Source: an uncultured Clostridia bacterium (GTDB lineage: Bacteria > Bacillota > Clostridia > Christensenellales > Pumilibacteraceae). Taken from it: a stretch of DNA of 5,989 nt. This document shows, one piece after another, positions 4,862 to 5,989 of this stretch. Each line of letters opens with the position of its first letter. Position 1 is the first letter of the stretch. The position numbers and the translations under genes were made by a program. The notes beneath the pieces are model-generated. The model saw only the letters and a list, made by a program, of their open reading frames with translations. It did not search any database and was not told the DNA's origin. The stretch is taken from positions 1 through 5,989 of the forward strand of contig USEG01000059.1 of NCBI GenBank assembly GCA_900553555.1, in the 5' to 3' direction.

Positions 4862-5799
4862 ATGCGAATGTACGATATCATCGAAAAGAAAAAACGCGGC
4901 GGCGCGCTTTCGGAAGGCGAAATACGCTTTTTTGTGGAAGGATACGTAAACGGCTCTGTTCCCGACTATCAGGCGGCGGCGCTGTGCATGGCGATTTATT
5001 TCCGCGGCATGACGGACGAAGAATGCGCGGCGCTTACCTTCGCCATCCGCGATTCGGGAAGGGTGGATAAATTCGAAGATATAGACGGCGTCACCGCCGA
5101 CAAACATTCCACCGGCGGCGTGGGCGACAAAACCAGTCTCGTCGTGGGTCCCATAGTGGCGTCGCTGGGCGTAAAAGTGGCAAAAATAAGCGGCCGCGGG
5201 CTGGGGCACACCGGCGGCACGATTGACAAGCTCGAATCGATAAGCGGGTTTAACTGTAATCTGGACCGCAAGACTTTCGTGCAGATTGTCAACGGCATAG
5301 GCTTTTCCATTGTGGGACAGAGCGACGACCTGGCGCCCGCCGACAAAAAACTGTACGCTCTCCGCGACGTTACGGCCACTGTGGACAGTATTCCGCTGAT
5401 AGCGTCCAGCATTATGGGCAAAAAACTCGCGCTAAACGACCGCTGCATTGTACTCGACGTCAAATGCGGTTCGGGCGCTTTTATGAAAACTTTGGAAGAC
5501 AGCCGCCGGCACGCCTTATGGTCAATATCGGCAAGGCGGACGGCCGCAAAATAATGGCGCTTATCACCAACATGGACGCTCCTCTCGGCTACGCGATAGG
5601 CAATTCGCTCGAAGTCATAGAGGCAATAAATACACTACGCGGAAACGGCCCCGAGGACCTGACAAATCTGTGCGTTGAACTGGCGGCGCACATGCTGTTT
5701 TTGTCCGGAAAGGGCTCGGTGGACGTCTGCAAAGGACTGGTGCGCGAAACCATACAAAACACGTCGGCGCTGCAAAAACTCGCTCAGACGGTTGAAGCA
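4862..5799 (+). pseudogene. pdp: Pyrimidine-nucleoside phosphorylase, frameshifted and 3'-truncated
   Basis: The intact enzyme cleaves thymidine, deoxyuridine or uridine with phosphate to give the base and (deoxy)ribose-1-phosphate, in cytoplasmic pyrimidine salvage. The ATG at 4862 gives MRMYDII, matching the usual Bacillus-type N-terminus; an in-frame ATG at 4775 lies inside the previous terminator and is rejected. Active-site features are intact: [11 protein letters not shown] at 81-91 for phosphate, the signature [16 protein letters not shown] at 110-125, and R168, S183 and K187 for the base. After [17 protein letters not shown] the frame is lost at about 5507, and the original frame stops at 5554. 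Family sequence resumes in the next frame at 5509 (ARLMVNIGK, then ITNMDAPLGYAIGN and NGPEDL). The gap fits a four-base deletion removing about two residues. Homology fades at KLAQTVEA (about 5799), where an unrelated sequence begins, so roughly the last third, including the C-terminal domain, is missing. The defect may be real or a sequencing and assembly error. Confidence 0.88.
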
Positions 5800-5989
5800 G
5801 ATGATCTCATCCACGCGGTTCAGGAATTCCGGCCGCAGGAAGTCCTGCAGTGCCTTCATGATTCGCTCCCTGCCCTGGTCATCAGCGCTGCCGCCGAAGC
5901 CAACTGCACCGGCGGATTTAGTGTCGGACCCTGCATTTGAGGTCATCACGATGACGGTGTTCTCAAAATTCACCTTCCGTCCGTGGGCG
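5779..5989 (-). pseudogene. Internal fragment of a Clp/Hsp100 AAA+ ATPase (ClpB/ClpC/ClpA type)
   Basis: Seventy residues of an AAA+ unfoldase domain read from the window edge down to about 5779. The piece starts with AHGRKVNFENTVIVMTSNAGS, recognisable as the end of Walker B / sensor 1 of the second ATPase domain, with Asn18 of the fragment as the sensor. A Gly/Ser/Ala-rich loop follows, then LRPEFLNRVDEIICF, where R58 is the expected arginine finger, and FNRLSE. Intact proteins continue with a C-terminal small domain. Here the reading passes straight into the phosphorylase sequence and becomes EFLQRRRV, so the gene has lost its 3' end. The N-terminal part lies beyond the window. All four Ile codons are ATC and all four Leu codons CTG, unlike the ATA-rich neighbouring genes, which suggests a different source genome. 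ClpB and ClpC cannot be separated from this piece. Confidence 0.85.

Noticed and set aside
5464..5940. Plus-strand open frame of 158 codons as a separate protein.
   Set aside because: Its first 15 codons are the phosphorylase gene out of frame, the middle is the true phosphorylase after the frameshift, and the end is antisense of the Clp gene; it is not one gene.
1..5989. CRISPR arrays, tRNA or rRNA genes, insertion-sequence ends, toxin-antitoxin or phage genes.
   Set aside because: No regularly spaced repeats, no cloverleaf-like sequences, and no transposase, integrase or phage protein motifs were seen on either strand.

Overview
The window looks like Bacillota (Clostridia-type) chromosomal DNA from an anaerobe, probably a gut lineage known mainly from metagenomes. 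The signs are near-consensus sigma-A promoters with 17-bp spacers, AGGAGG-type ribosome binding sites, U-tailed hairpin terminators, a rubrerythrin, and a PglE/EpsN-type aminotransferase. The main coding style is moderately GC-rich, with many CGC, GCG and ATA codons. The taxon cannot be named from the sequence alone.

Layout. (1) Positions 1-2183, minus strand: a surface-glycan or glycosylation operon. It has an extended -10 promoter and a leader hairpin, then a PglE/EpsN-like aminotransferase (2074-950), a monotopic sugar-1-phosphate transferase (950-87) and the first 30 codons of an AT-rich gene resembling ATP-grasp proteins (90-1). The start and stop codons overlap at both junctions (TAATG, ATGA), so translation is probably coupled. 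The first two enzymes would make a nucleotide-activated amino sugar and load it onto a polyprenyl phosphate carrier. (2) 2184-2385: a gene-free spacer with several small inverted repeats and the rubrerythrin terminator. (3) 2386-3122, minus: a rubrerythrin with a rubredoxin-type zinc-ribbon/iron site at both ends. It has its own consensus promoter and a PerR/Fur-like half-palindrome over the predicted transcription start. (4) 3153-3742, minus: a cytoplasmic cyclophilin with its own promoter. (5) 3860-4793, plus: a glycerophosphodiester phosphodiesterase, transcribed divergently from the cyclophilin and closed by a clear terminator. (6) 4806-5799, plus: a pyrimidine-nucleoside phosphorylase gene with a good promoter and intact N-terminal active site, but frameshifted at about 5507 and cut off at about 5779-5799. 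(7) 5779-5989, minus: an internal piece of a Clp/Hsp100 ATPase, joined tail-to-tail to the phosphorylase.

The last 500 bases deserve caution. Two unrelated genes lose their 3' ends at one junction, codon choice changes there, and a frameshift lies 270 bases upstream. A chimeric assembly join is the simplest reading; a real rearrangement is possible. I found no convincing new defence or mobile system. The best leads are the surface-glycan operon with its leader hairpin and the composition break at its third gene, and the predicted peroxide control of the rubrerythrin.
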